Below are positions 55,302 through 64,000 of a DNA stretch of 64,000 nt, in pieces. Within the stretch, counting starts at the first letter, position 1. Each line of letters begins with the position of its first letter. The notes under the pieces were generated by a model. It saw nothing but the letters and a program-made list of their open reading frames with translations, did not search any database and had not been told where the DNA came from. The stretch covers positions 124,001-188,000 of the forward strand of contig NZ_JAAIUV010000003.1 in NCBI RefSeq assembly GCF_010975035.1, in the 5' to 3' direction. The translations under genes and the position numbers were made by a program. Origin of the DNA: Neobacillus thermocopriae (GTDB taxonomy: Bacteria; Bacillota; Bacilli; Bacillales; Cytobacillaceae).

Positions 55302-55332
55302 TAAAAATAACTCCCTAAAAGGAGTCATTTTT
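55302..55332. terminator. Terminator of the 191-residue membrane protein gene
   Basis: On the minus strand GACTCC pairs with GGAGTT, followed by ATTTTTATTTT. Confidence 0.7.
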
Positions 55333-55906
55333 ATTTATGCTCGTTATTCATTTTTCGAACCGTCTTTATTATTGTTTTTTTAGGTATATCGGGATATTTT
55401 TGTTTTATTAAGTCAATGCAAGTGACTAAATTTTCTTTTTGCAAAAGATACCTTATTTCATATTCGACAGTTGATGGCAGCTTATTGTCTGTATTGTCAG
55501 CACCCTGGTCAATTTCAGTTTGAAAGTTATGGATTAAAAATACTAATAATGTATGAATGAAAACAATTAATATTTTTATGCCAATAGAAAGATTCACTGT
55601 TTGAAATATAGAATCAAGAAGACTAATCACAATAAAACTACCTAATAAATCAAATATTGCAGAAATAAAGTTGCCATTCATTTTTAAAAAATTAAAATCA
55701 GCCATTACTTTCAACAAACTGTCTATGAAGATATTCAATATTAAATCAGCTATATAAAATACAACAAGAAACAGGATTAAATACATTAACTTAGAATAAG
55801 ATCCATCCATTAAATTAATAATCAATAGATCTATTAAAATGAATGGGAAAAACAAGCTTGCGAAAATAAGAAGAATAGGGAATAAAGAAAATAGTTGTTT
55901 TAACAT
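55331..55906 (-). CDS. Membrane protein of unknown function
   Basis: 191-residue protein with four hydrophobic segments in the first 140 residues and a charged C-terminus of about 50 residues (QTEIDQGADNTDNK, KQKYPDIPKKTIIKTVRKMNNEHK). No family recognised. ATG 55906 has GGAG seven bases upstream; the ATG at 55918 is in that leader. It follows the frameshifted DUF6241 gene on the same strand with a 58-base gap and may be part of one unit. Confidence 0.6.
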   Translation of the reverse strand: MLKQLFSLFPILLIFASLFFPFILIDLLIINLMDGSYSKLMYLILFLVVFYIADLILNIFIDSLLKVMADFNFLKMNGNFISAIFDLLGSFIVISLLDSIFQTVNLSIGIKILIVFIHTLLVFLIHNFQTEIDQGADNTDNKLPSTVEYEIRYLLQKENLVTCIDLIKQKYPDIPKKTIIKTVRKMNNEHK

Positions 55907-55964
55907 GATGTGCTCCATTTTTTAAAAAACTTCAGAGAAAGAATTCAGAGCTTATTTTTAATGA

Positions 55965-56562
55965 CTATTTCCAATCTCGATTATGAATTTCTAATCCTTT
56001 ATCACCGAAGAAATGCTTGATGTATTCCTGTTCTTCTTCTTCCGTTCTCATTTTTATTGCTGTGCTCTCCTCCGGTTTTACCTCTCTAATCAAAGCATAG
56101 TCATTGAGCATATCAGAGAAGTCTCCTTGCTTCCATTTGTCTATAATTTTCACAAATTCTGCTGGGGCATTTAACTTGACTGCTTGGTTGTGTAGGTATT
56201 GAAGGTTAGCTTTTGTCACCTGAATTCTTGCTACGTCAGCAGTTCCTTGAGGAATAAATTTGTGATACTGTTCACCTTTAAACTCAAGCTTTTGTAAAGA
56301 TAAAGTTATCAAGTGGTTTTGGAGATCCTTCACATTATTAATTTCTCCAACGTTTTTGGCAGCTTGTTCCAATTCTTCTTGGAGTAACGCCAACCTTTTC
56401 GATACCTTTTACTACATGCATTCTTGGTGGTTTGAGATTAGGATACTCAGTTTCATTAGATTCTACTTTACTTTTATCACTATTTGATAAAGCAATCAAT
56501 GCTCCTCCTGCTACAATTGCCAAGCTAAGGGCAGCAGCAATAACAACTTTTTTATTCATCAT
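55965..56562 (-). pseudogene. DUF6241-family gene split by a frameshift
   Basis: The first frame (56562 to about 56390) gives a signal-anchor helix (MMNKKVVIAAALSLAIVAGG) and a start of the extracellular part ending in VVKGIEK. The sequence then continues in the next frame as LALLQEELEQAAKNVGEIN down to the stop at 55965, with the DUF6241-like IIDKWKQGDFSDM and EEEEQEYIKHFFG. A single extra base in GAAAAGGTTGG around 56395-56400 explains it. The neighbouring paralogue is intact. Could be pseudogene, sequencing error or frameshifted expression. Confidence 0.65.
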
Positions 56563-56582
56563 GAAAAATCCTCCTATTCCAG

Positions 56583-57116
56583 TTATTTTTGAAAGTTGTT
56601 TTTAATGAATTCAGCTTCTTCTTCAGGACTCATAAGACCATGAGCTTCACCGACGTTTCCACCTTGGTATCTCCATAGGTAGTTATGGTCTTCATCTGCT
56701 TTGGAAAAATCACCATTTTTCCATCTTGTAACAATTTCTAACAAGTCTCCTTTGATTTTAAAAGAGCTATTAGAAACAATATGATAAACAATCTCAATGT
56801 TTTCTGGAGTTATTGGATAAGCCCCCCATTTATCATCAGCTCTAACTTTTTGATGAGTCATTTTGTGCATGACATCAACAACAGTCACCTCAGCAGAATC
56901 TGGTTTAAGACCTAATTCATTTTCTCCACCAATGTAGCCAGTTTGTTCCTCATGTTCTTTCTCTTTTTCTTTCTTCTCTTCTTGAGAAACAGCTTTTTCG
57001 ATCTTCACTTCTTTTTTCTTGAATTCTTTAACATTATCAATAATCTTCATCGTGGCTAGAAAAATAATTGCACAAGCAGCAAGAATGGAAACAGACCAAA
57101 TTACATATTTTTTCAT
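56583..57116 (-). CDS. DUF6241-family membrane-anchored protein
   Basis: 177 residues. An N-terminal helix (residues about 5-25) anchors it, a Lys/Glu-rich linker (KKKEVKIEKAVSQEEKKEKEKE) follows, and the C-terminal DUF6241 domain shows VMHKMTHQKVRADDKWGA, ENIEIV and DFSKADEDHNYLWRYQGG. Function unknown; an extracellular or spore-surface role is a guess. Ribosome binding site GGGGGGG. Tandem with a frameshifted paralogue. Confidence 0.72.
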   Translation of the reverse strand: MKKYVIWSVSILAACAIIFLATMKIIDNVKEFKKKEVKIEKAVSQEEKKEKEKEHEEQTGYIGGENELGLKPDSAEVTVVDVMHKMTHQKVRADDKWGAYPITPENIEIVYHIVSNSSFKIKGDLLEIVTRWKNGDFSKADEDHNYLWRYQGGNVGEAHGLMSPEEEAEFIKNNFQK

Positions 57117-57282
57117 AGAACCCCCCCATTACCATATATTCTTATTTGAGAAAAATTTTATCAAGATGGAATTGTGTCGTAATTTCGCGGACCTGTTTCC
57201 CTAGTATTCTAAGTTATTGACATCATGTCATATTGTTTGTTATTCTTTTTGTAAACGATTTCAATTTAGGGGGATGGGAGAA

Positions 57283-58566
57283 ATGATGTCTGAGTTCTTG
57301 CCAACATTAGAGTTTGCTAAACAGTTAGATGAGAAAGACACTCTATCGCGTTTTCGTGAGGAGTTTTATTTAAAACCAGGAACGATTTATATGGACGGAA
57401 ATTCATTGGGGCTTCTTTCGAAGAGAGCAGAAAAGACACTGCTAGAGACACTGGAAGATTGGAAGCAATATGGAATTGATGGCTGGACACAGGGGAAACA
57501 TCCATGGTTTTATATGTCGGAGGAATTAGGTAAGAAACTGGCGCCATTAGTGGGGGCTTCAGAAGAAGAAGTGATTGTCACTGGCTCCACCACCGTTAAT
57601 CTACATCAGCTTGTCTCCACCTTTTATAAACCGGAAGGAAAACGTACAAAAATATTGGCAGATGAACTTAATTTTCCATCTGACATTTATGCTCTTCAAA
57701 GCCAGTTGAGGCTTCATGGTTTGGATCCGGATACTCACCTCATTCGGGTAAAGAGCCGTGATGGTCGTTATTTAGATGAAGAGGATCTTATTCAAGCTAT
57801 GACCGATGAAGTGGCTCTAGTCGTTCTCCCAACGATTCTTTACCGAAGCGGACAAATTTTAGATATGAAACGATTAACAGAAGCAGCCCACAAAAAAGGG
57901 ATCATAATCGGGTTTGATGCCTGTCATTCGGCTGGATCGATCCCACATTATTTCAGTGAATGGGATGTTGATTTTGCCTTCTGGTGTAATTACAAACATT
58001 TAAATGGCGGACCAGGTGCAGTAGGCGCCTTATTTGTCAACCGAAAACATTTTAATCAATTACCGGGAATGACTGGTTGGTTTGGTTCGAATAAAGAGAA
58101 GCAATTCGATATGGAACATACGTTTACACCTGCAAACTCTGCCGGAGCTTTCCAAATCGGAACTCCACATGTGCTGAGTCTTGCACCCCTGATTGGGTCC
58201 TTAGACATGTTTCATGAAGCAGGAATAGAACGTATCCGTGAAAAATCTTTAAAACTTACTCAATATTTAATGGATTTAATTGAAACAGAATTGGCTGGCA
58301 TGGGATTTCACATCGGCTCACCAAGAGAAGAGGAACGACGAGGTGGACATGTAAGTCTTGAGCATGAGGAAGCTGCCCGTATTTGCAAGTCCCTAAAGGA
58401 AAATGGCGTTATTCCTGATTTCCGGGCACCGAACATTATCCGTCTAGCTCCAGTTGCACTATATACTTCTTACCAAGAAGTTTGGGAAGTTGTCCAAATT
58501 CTAAAAACAATCATGACCGAAAAGCAGTATGAAAAATTTAAGAATGAGCGGGAAGTGGTCGCTTGA
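57283..58566 (+). CDS. kynU: Kynureninase
   Basis: PLP enzyme that cuts kynurenine to anthranilate and alanine. 427 residues. The PLP lysine lies in [14 protein letters not shown], with [22 protein letters not shown] before it and [15 protein letters not shown] after. MDGNSLGLL and [12 protein letters not shown] fix the family. Upstream in-frame ATGs (57274) exist; the ATG at 57283 has GGGGGAT in range. No kynA or kynB is adjacent, so it may work alone or with remote partners. Confidence 0.93.
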   Translation: MMSEFLPTLEFAKQLDEKDTLSRFREEFYLKPGTIYMDGNSLGLLSKRAEKTLLETLEDWKQYGIDGWTQGKHPWFYMSEELGKKLAPLVGASEEEVIVTGSTTVNLHQLVSTFYKPEGKRTKILADELNFPSDIYALQSQLRLHGLDPDTHLIRVKSRDGRYLDEEDLIQAMTDEVALVVLPTILYRSGQILDMKRLTEAAHKKGIIIGFDACHSAGSIPHYFSEWDVDFAFWCNYKHLNGGPGAVGALFVNRKHFNQLPGMTGWFGSNKEKQFDMEHTFTPANSAGAFQIGTPHVLSLAPLIGSLDMFHEAGIERIREKSLKLTQYLMDLIETELAGMGFHIGSPREEERRGGHVSLEHEEAARICKSLKENGVIPDFRAPNIIRLAPVALYTSYQEVWEVVQILKTIMTEKQYEKFKNEREVVA

Positions 58567-58576
58567 TATATTGAAG

Positions 58577-58603
58577 ACTCGCCAAATGGGCGAGTTTTTT
58601 GTT
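58577..58603 (+). terminator. Terminator after kynU
   Basis: ACTCGCC pairs with GGCGAGT over four bases, followed by TTTTTTG. Confidence 0.9.
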
Positions 58604-58790
58604 TGTACATAGAAAAATTGGTTAAAGGCAAGTTCTAGCACTGCCTTATGATCTGTCAGAGGCTATCTTAGTTGAGCGCCTACATGGCCATAGCACTTGC
58701 AATTTTTTGAAAGTCTATTCATAAATTTAGAAATGTTTCCTTCCGTCTATAGATATACTAAAGGGTAAAACGTATTGGGGAGGAAGGAAT

Positions 58791-59690
58791 TTGGGAAAGG
58801 TTATTATCGATGAAACGACACAAGAGATGGCGAATTTCTTTCTTGAACATGTTTTTGATAATTTATCGAAAATTATGAATGGGCCTATGCTTTATCATTA
58901 CACTTCGATGGAGGCCTTAAATAATATCCTGGATCGTGAAAAATGCATTTGGGTCACACGTGTCGATTTTATGAATGACTATAAAGAAATATCTTACGTC
59001 AACGAAATTGTCCAAAAAGTAATTGTTGATGTAGAGGATTCAAAAGAAAAGGAGACATTTATTTCCTTATACAAGGACTTTGCTTCTACCGAGGGCTATT
59101 ATAAGGATTTAAATATATTTGCGTTTTCATTAACAGAAAACCCGGATTCACTCGTTTTATGGAATAATTATGGAATGAATGAGGGATGTAATATTGGCAT
59201 CGATGGGAAAAAGTTCTTCGGCCAATCTTTCAATTCTCAGTTTACTTTTGTAGGAAGAGTCATTTACTCAGAAGAAAAACAGAAAGCTATTGTTAAAAAG
59301 GTGATCGAAAAACTTTTACATCTGGCTAGGGATTCCCAATTATCAGAGGAGCGTTTTTCTCAAGCATTGTTATTTACTTTTGGTACATTAGGTTGCTTTA
59401 TTAAACATCCTGCTTTTGCTAGTGAAGAAGAATATCGGTTTATTTACATTCCGAAATCGAATGAATCCATCCACTTCCGTGTATCCAGAGGCGCGTTCAT
59501 CCCTTTTATTAAAGTCCCTGTCTATGAATATGACGAACAATCTGGTGAAAAGCGGTTGTTAATTCGAGAAATAACCATTGGACCACGGACGAAATTAGAC
59601 ATTGTCCGATCTGGTTTAGAATTTTATTTGACTGTGAAAAAGCTAGAAGGCATTGAACTAAGAACATCTAACGCCCCATTAAGATTTTAA
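58791..59690 (+). CDS. DUF2971-family protein
   Basis: Soluble protein of 299 residues with the DUF2971 hallmarks: LYHYTSMEALNNIL, VDFMNDYKEISY, FSLTENPDSLVLWNNYG and CNIGID, followed by a EEEYRFIYIPK segment. Some members sit in defence islands but the function is unknown. TTG start 58791 behind GGGGAGGAAGGAA. It stands alone. Confidence 0.78.
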   Translation: MGKVIIDETTQEMANFFLEHVFDNLSKIMNGPMLYHYTSMEALNNILDREKCIWVTRVDFMNDYKEISYVNEIVQKVIVDVEDSKEKETFISLYKDFASTEGYYKDLNIFAFSLTENPDSLVLWNNYGMNEGCNIGIDGKKFFGQSFNSQFTFVGRVIYSEEKQKAIVKKVIEKLLHLARDSQLSEERFSQALLFTFGTLGCFIKHPAFASEEEYRFIYIPKSNESIHFRVSRGAFIPFIKVPVYEYDEQSGEKRLLIREITIGPRTKLDIVRSGLEFYLTVKKLEGIELRTSNAPLRF

Positions 59691-59869
59691 TTAGAATAAC
59701 CAGAGCTTGAGTCAAGATGGAAGAACTCGAAAGGAAAACGGTCGTTTATGACGATTTCGAGTGAGCTTTTTCTCGTCTTCTCTCCCAATCATTCGATAGC
59801 AAATGGTATGGCTTTCACTAGGAAGATTCGCTTCCGAACAGTATAATCAAGAAATGGGAGATGAGACAA

Positions 59870-61027
59870 ATGAACAAAAAAGACATTGCTAATATTCGAA
59901 AACAATTTAAATTAGACAACCCTAGGATGAATATTCGAGAAATCTTCAATGTATATGTCAAAAAAGAATCAGGTGAAATCTATCACCAAGTCAGCCGGCC
60001 TTTTCAAATGCTGGACCAAGAAACACAAGAACTTTTTCTAGCCAATTTTAAAAAGGTGTTGACCGGGCATCTGGATGCAAAGCTATTTGAGCTGAAATTC
60101 AAACGGGATGTGGATTACAGTACACAAACGATACTCTACGAAGGGATGCAAATGGATTCCGCCGATTGGCAGGATAATATGTTGGAGATCGTGGGAAAAA
60201 TGTTTGCCTATGCCTCCTATGAATTTGACACCGTGGTGACATTTATCCGTGGAGAGTACCGGAAGCCGACCAAAAAGAGGAATCCGGAATCCGAAGAGGG
60301 TGGGGATGATGAGGTGTATGCCAATGAGTTTATCCTATGCAGCCTTAATAAAACCGATCAGCCCAAAAAAGCCCTCATGTTTGATTATATTGAAAAAGAA
60401 TTCAAATCGTATCATGTCGTGGATCCGATTATTAATTTAGATTCACCTATGTGTGGTTTCTTGTTCCCTGCATTTAATGACAATCGTGCGGATGTGAATC
60501 ATATTCTTTATTGTGCCGGGAAAGTGAACCAACCTGATTATACGTTTATTGAAAAAGTTTTGGATTGTGAGGATATCATTACTGCACAGGATGATAAAGA
60601 CTGTTTTGATTTGATTTTAAAAGAAGTAATTGGGGACGAAGTGGATTCGAGGGTCATTTCTAGTGTTTATGAAGAGATTGATCGAGTGGTCCAAGAGAAT
60701 GTGGAAAAGGAAGAAAGTGAAGCCCCAACCCTAGATTATCGCGACATCGAACGGATTTTAACTGTTAGTGGCGTTGAAAATGTGGATGAAGCGAAGGTAG
60801 AGCACGCCTTTAAAAGTGTCGTCTCAGACGAAAAGCATGAATTTAAAGCAAGTAGTTTAGTGCCGAAAACGATAAAAATTGAAACAAAAGTGGCCAATGT
60901 AACCATTGATCCAAAGGATCTGAAACATGTCAAATATATTACATACGAAGGAAAAAGATGCCTACTTCTAGAGGTAGATGAAGAGGTCGTGGTGGAAGGA
61001 TTTAAATTGGAAGAGAAATCACTCTAG
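59870..61027 (+). CDS. DUF4317-family protein
   Basis: 385-residue soluble protein. The N-terminus KKDIANIRKQFKLDNPRMNIREIFNVYVKKESGEIYHQ is the DUF4317 pattern, and a Cys-containing core (DSPMCGFLFPAFNDNRADVNHILYC) follows. Function unknown. ATG 59870 has GGGAGATGA. Strong terminator at 61036-61067 after it. Confidence 0.85.
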   Translation: MNKKDIANIRKQFKLDNPRMNIREIFNVYVKKESGEIYHQVSRPFQMLDQETQELFLANFKKVLTGHLDAKLFELKFKRDVDYSTQTILYEGMQMDSADWQDNMLEIVGKMFAYASYEFDTVVTFIRGEYRKPTKKRNPESEEGGDDEVYANEFILCSLNKTDQPKKALMFDYIEKEFKSYHVVDPIINLDSPMCGFLFPAFNDNRADVNHILYCAGKVNQPDYTFIEKVLDCEDIITAQDDKDCFDLILKEVIGDEVDSRVISSVYEEIDRVVQENVEKEESEAPTLDYRDIERILTVSGVENVDEAKVEHAFKSVVSDEKHEFKASSLVPKTIKIETKVANVTIDPKDLKHVKYITYEGKRCLLLEVDEEVVVEGFKLEEKSL

Positions 61028-61035
61028 TGGGAGAA

Positions 61036-61067
61036 AAAACGGCTCGGAGAAATCCGAGCCGTTTTAT
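61036..61067 (+). terminator. Terminator after the DUF4317 gene
   Basis: AAACGGCTCGG pairs with CCGAGCCGTTT over six bases, followed by TATGTATTTA. Confidence 0.9.
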
Positions 61068-61132
61068 GTATTTATGATCAAAATAGGAACCAAAAAAGGA
61101 TACCTGAATTCTTTTATTGACAACACAATCTA

Positions 61133-61414
61133 TTAAATTCCTAAGAAATTCAAAGATTGTCGCAAACCTTCTAGGGCAAATCCGCTTAAATATCTTAAAG
61201 CCAATAAGGCAATGATTGGCGAAAAATCAATAGGTCCGAGCGGGGGAATAAAACGTCTGAAAAAACCTAAGTAAGGCTCGACTAATTGGTGAACCCATAA
61301 ACCAATTTTTGAGGTTTGAAATTGTGGAAACCACGATCCAAAAATCGCTATTAAAATCAACCAATAGTAAATTTCAAATGCATATGCACCAAGCTGTAAA
61401 ATGGTCGTGCTCAA
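61133..61414 (-). CDS. YggT-family membrane protein
   Basis: 93-residue protein with two helices and the YggT/YlmG signature VEPYLGFFRRFIPPLGPIDFSPI. Members take part in cell division or membrane-complex assembly (often beside sepF or divIVA). The TTG at 61414 behind GGAG is preferred to codons further upstream (61606). Here it is isolated, not in a division cluster. Confidence 0.82.
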   Translation of the reverse strand: MSTTILQLGAYAFEIYYWLILIAIFGSWFPQFQTSKIGLWVHQLVEPYLGFFRRFIPPLGPIDFSPIIALLALRYLSGFALEGLRQSLNFLGI

Positions 61415-61904
61415 TATAAATCTCCTGCCTATTTTTAGTTTTATATATGTAATACGGGTATGTCCAAAGAAAGTTTCACATTTTTTTAGAAAAATTTTTT
61501 TGGACGCCTCCGACTTTGATATAACACAATCTAGGATCCTTGGCCGGCTCATCATCCCTATCATCTGCAAATGCCGAACTTTTATGCGACTGCGATCCGA
61601 AAGCATGATGAGTAGAAAGTGGCTAAAGGGCCCCGATTATGACCGTTGTAAAGGAGGTTAATAAGGCGTCTATTCTAAATTCACTTGTCATTTTGATCGG
61701 GAACAACATTCAGTTAGATTCCTTAAATCCCCCCTTGTGCTTGTTGCCTTGCTTTTAGGGATTACTAGGCTTGCTCTTTATATCAACAGTATGAGTGGAT
61801 AGCTGGAAACAGACAACCCTTTGATTTATCAGGTTTATAATATGGGTAATTTTGGCTATTACATGCCAAAAAATTGGACTGTCATGAAAGGAATTTTCAT
61901 ATAT

Positions 61905-61941
61905 TGAAAAAGCGTTAATCATAAAGATTAACGCTTTTTTG
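61905..61941 (+). terminator. Terminator-like hairpin
   Basis: AAGCGTTAATC pairs with GATTAACGCTT over a five-base loop, T-run after it. Nothing intact lies in front of it, which fits a decayed gene. Confidence 0.7.
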
Positions 61942-62063
61942 GTTTAATTATCAGGGAAGAAAGAATGGTTTTTTAAAACAGGACTATTTTATCAAAAATG
62001 GAAAATATAGTGAAAAACCTTTGATTATTTAATTGAGAACATTTATCATTTGTGTTGAGAAGT

Positions 62064-62083
62064 GATAGTGATAATCATTATCG
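62064..62083 (+). promoter_or_regulatory. Fur box 1 upstream of dhbA
   Basis: GATAGTGATAATCATTATC differs at one base from the 19-base Fur consensus GATAATGATAATCATTATC. Expected to give iron-dependent repression of dhb. Confidence 0.8.
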
Positions 62084-62165
62084 TTTATATAAGCTTTAAG
62101 GCAATTATAAAATTTATTGATTATCTACTTCATGGATAAATAAAGAAATTAAGCCTGATTTTTAT

Positions 62166-62186
62166 TGAGAATGATTATCATTATTC
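62166..62186 (+). promoter_or_regulatory. Fur box 2 upstream of dhbA
   Basis: GAGAATGATTATCATTATT matches the Fur consensus at 16 of 19 positions and has the 7-1-7 core TGAGAATGATTATCA with one mismatch. About 100 bases from Fur box 1 and 85 bases before the dhbA start. Confidence 0.75.
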
Positions 62187-62269
62187 TTCATTAGCCATAT
62201 TTTTAAGGCAGTTGCTGTTATAGGTTTGAACCCTGCCAGTTGCCTTATCTTCAAGAAAGGAAGGAATAT

Positions 62270-63058
62270 ATGCAGTCTACATTATCATCCAAAAAAGTGG
62301 CAATCGTGACTGGTGCTGCTGGAGGAATAGGAGAGGCCGTTGCAAGAGAACTAGCCAAAAGTGGTATGTTCGTTGCCTTAATGGATAAAGAGGAAAATGC
62401 ATTGAAAAATCTTGAAGTTGATCTGAAAAAGGAGGGCTTACAAGCGGCCGCGTATCCTCTGGATATTTGTGATCGGCCAGCTGTGGAAGAGACCGTAAAA
62501 AGAATAGAGGAAAATGACGGTCCTATTGAGGCTTTAATCAACGTAGCAGGAGTTATGCGAATGGGAACCGTTGACCGTCTTAAGGATGAAGATTGGGATG
62601 AAGCGTTCGCCGTTAATTCAACGGGGGTTTTTATTTTATCTCGTGCTGTAAGTAGGCGAATGATTCCTAGAGAAAGGGGTTCAATCGTCACAGTAGGTTC
62701 CAATGCGGCATTTACACCGAGAATATCCCTTTCTGCTTATGCTGCTTCAAAGGCTGCGGCTACGATGTTCACAAAATGTTTGGGGCTTGAGCTTGCCAAA
62801 TACAATATTCGCTGCAATATCGTATCGCCTGGTTCAACGGACACGGAGATGCTGCGAATGCTTTGGAAGGATGATTCTGGAAAAGATGAGTTTATTCGGG
62901 GAGTTCCAGAGTCCTATCGTTTAGGCATACCATTAAAAAAAATAGCTACTCCTCAAGATATTGCCAATACAGTACTTTTTTTAGTTTCAAATCAATCCTC
63001 TCATATTACGATGCAAAACATATGTGTAGATGGAGGAGCGACTTTAGGCATTTCATAG
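62270..63058 (+). CDS. dhbA: 2,3-dihydro-2,3-dihydroxybenzoate dehydrogenase
   Basis: Short-chain dehydrogenase of 262 residues that makes 2,3-dihydroxybenzoate for the siderophore bacillibactin. TGAAGGIGEAVARELA is the NAD motif; SAYAASKAAATM holds the catalytic Tyr/Lys; NVAGVMRMG and the CVDGGATLG end fit EntA/DhbA. ATG 62270 has GAAAGGAAGGAA. The following gene encodes isochorismate synthase and two Fur boxes precede, fixing the pathway. Confidence 0.93.
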   Translation: MQSTLSSKKVAIVTGAAGGIGEAVARELAKSGMFVALMDKEENALKNLEVDLKKEGLQAAAYPLDICDRPAVEETVKRIEENDGPIEALINVAGVMRMGTVDRLKDEDWDEAFAVNSTGVFILSRAVSRRMIPRERGSIVTVGSNAAFTPRISLSAYAASKAAATMFTKCLGLELAKYNIRCNIVSPGSTDTEMLRMLWKDDSGKDEFIRGVPESYRLGIPLKKIATPQDIANTVLFLVSNQSSHITMQNICVDGGATLGIS

Positions 63059-63089
63059 AATAAAAAAGTGTAATCAGGAGGGGCGAAAA

Positions 63090-64000
63090 ATGAATGGTGT
63101 TATAACAATGGCAGAAGAAAAAGACCAGTTGCTTAATGAGTATGAAGAGGAAGACTTTTACCTGTCTTCACCTAGAAGAACCATGTTAGCTAAGGGTGTA
63201 TTTAAGGAACTATTCCATGAAAGGAATGTGGACTACAGCAATTTTTCGGAACATGTTAAGAAAGCATTGGAAGAGGCGAAGGAAGAAGGGATGCTAAAAC
63301 CTGTGGTAGTAGGAGCTATCCCTTTTGATCCAAAGAATGCGCCGCAGCTCATCATTCCTGAGAAGATCCTATATGCTGAATCTCTTCAAGGAAATGATAA
63401 ATTACAAGATTGCAAGGTTTCCGTTCGTACATATGAAAGTCAATTTATACCTGAACGTGAGGAATACATGGAAGGAGTCAATAAAGGGCTCACCTATATT
63501 AAAGAGGGGGAACTGGAAAAGTTTGTTCTGGCCAAAGCATTAAGATGTCAAACAATGGAACCGATAGACAAAAAACAAATTTTGCGGAATTTGGTACAGC
63601 TTAATGCAGGGGGCTATACATTTGCTGTCAATCTATTCAATCGTCAATCTGGTGATTTGAATCCCATCCATAAGCGAACTTTTATTGGAGCAAGTCCGGA
63701 GCTGCTTGTATCAAGGTCCGCAACAGCCGTGCTGGCCAATCCACTTGCTGGATCGAGACCTCGGAGTGAAGATCCTGTTGAAGATAAGCGGAGAGCGGAG
63801 GAGCTATTGGCATCAGAGAAGGATTTACATGAGCATGCCGTGGTGGTTGAAGCAGTAGCCGAAGGACTCAAGGGTCTATGTAAAAACTTGATGGTACCAG
63901 ATAAGCCATCTCTTGTGAAAACAGAAACCATGTGGCATCTCTCCACAGAAATGAAAGGAGAACTAGTAGATAGCCAATTGACATCCCTAGATTTAGCCCT
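63090..64000 (+). CDS. dhbC: Isochorismate synthase DhbC (3' end outside window)
   Basis: Open frame from ATG 63090 (behind CAGGAGGGG) to the right edge, 303 codons visible. Converts chorismate to isochorismate, the first step of the dihydroxybenzoate pathway. Recognised by FVLAKALRCQ, GGYTFAVNLFN, FIGASPELLVSR, AGSRPRSEDPVEDKRRAEEL, SEKDLHEHAVVV and KTETMWHLST of the chorismate-binding family. It lies 31 bases after dhbA and is the second gene of the dhb operon. Confidence 0.93.
   Translation, partial: MNGVITMAEEKDQLLNEYEEEDFYLSSPRRTMLAKGVFKELFHERNVDYSNFSEHVKKALEEAKEEGMLKPVVVGAIPFDPKNAPQLIIPEKILYAESLQGNDKLQDCKVSVRTYESQFIPEREEYMEGVNKGLTYIKEGELEKFVLAKALRCQTMEPIDKKQILRNLVQLNAGGYTFAVNLFNRQSGDLNPIHKRTFIGASPELLVSRSATAVLANPLAGSRPRSEDPVEDKRRAEELLASEKDLHEHAVVVEAVAEGLKGLCKNLMVPDKPSLVKTETMWHLSTEMKGELVDSQLTSLDLA

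Larger units (their letters stand above)
61607..62269. other. Non-coding stretch with relic and Fur sites
   Basis: No intact gene. The stretch 61690-61910 has broken frames that look faintly coding (SVRFLKSPLVLVALLLG and MGNFGYYMPKNW, in different frames), perhaps a relic. A terminator-like stem AAGCGTTAATC / GATTAACGCTT with a T-run lies at 61905-61941. Two Fur boxes follow. Confidence 0.45.

Overview
The window looks like chromosomal DNA of a low-GC, Gram-positive, spore-forming-type Bacillaceae. Supporting signs are strong AGGAGG-type ribosome binding sites, TTG/GTG starts, sigma-A promoters, a tenI-thiO-thiS-thiG-thiF thiamine operon in Bacillus order, a glnQHMP operon, a complete iol pathway, panF-yhdT, a DinR/LexA-type box, Fur boxes and dhb (bacillibactin) genes. 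No rRNA, tRNA, CRISPR array, intact insertion sequence or prophage was recognised. Layout: 0-4.5 kb holds the 3' part of a superfamily 1 helicase and a GH2 beta-galactosidase; 4.6-6.1 kb an L,D-transpeptidase (minus); 6.7-9.6 kb the glutamine ABC transporter glnQHMP; 9.9-10.5 kb a YjgB-like lipoprotein; 10.7-14.6 kb a minus-strand thiazole-synthesis operon behind a TPP riboswitch with terminator. 14.7-18.9 kb is a very AT-rich accessory patch: a lactococcin-972-like bacteriocin precursor broken by an in-frame TGA, a four-gene membrane/ABC export-immunity operon, and a decayed MOSC gene. 19-22.6 kb has a LysM-3D cell-wall protein and two ion transporters, the second (KefB/CPA2 type) behind a leader that may be a Na+ riboswitch. 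23-24 kb has a winged-helix protein and a small gene under a LexA-type box. 24.2-39.8 kb is an inositol island: two Gfo/Idh oxidoreductases, a sugar-type ABC transporter, a LacI-family regulator and iolG-C-A-D-E-J-B. Three promoters of this island share a TTGAAA -35 element and a near-identical GCGC-centred palindrome just downstream of the -10 element, which points to one LacI-type repressor for the whole island; no IolR or IolT is present, so the ABC transporter and LacI protein probably take over their jobs. 39.9-43.2 kb holds a PLD-helicase-DUF3427 protein convergent with a Nudix hydrolase, possibly a defence or DNA-repair pair. 43.5-48.9 kb is a mix: YdcZ-type transporter, RlmA-type rRNA methyltransferase behind an attenuator-like leader, alpha/beta hydrolase, another LacI regulator, a MaoC-type pseudogene and an HTH/coiled-coil/J-domain protein. 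49.2-55 kb has yhdT-panF, a CBS protein, a CAP-domain (YkwD-like) secreted protein, small proteins and an MFS exporter. 55.3-57.1 kb has a membrane protein and two DUF6241 paralogues, one frameshifted. 57.2-61.4 kb has kynU, DUF2971, DUF4317 and YggT genes. 62-64 kb starts an iron-regulated dhbA-dhbC siderophore operon that runs off the right edge. Most start sites were moved to the codon with the best ribosome binding site; these choices are stated per gene. All functional calls are from reading the translated sequence, without database searches.
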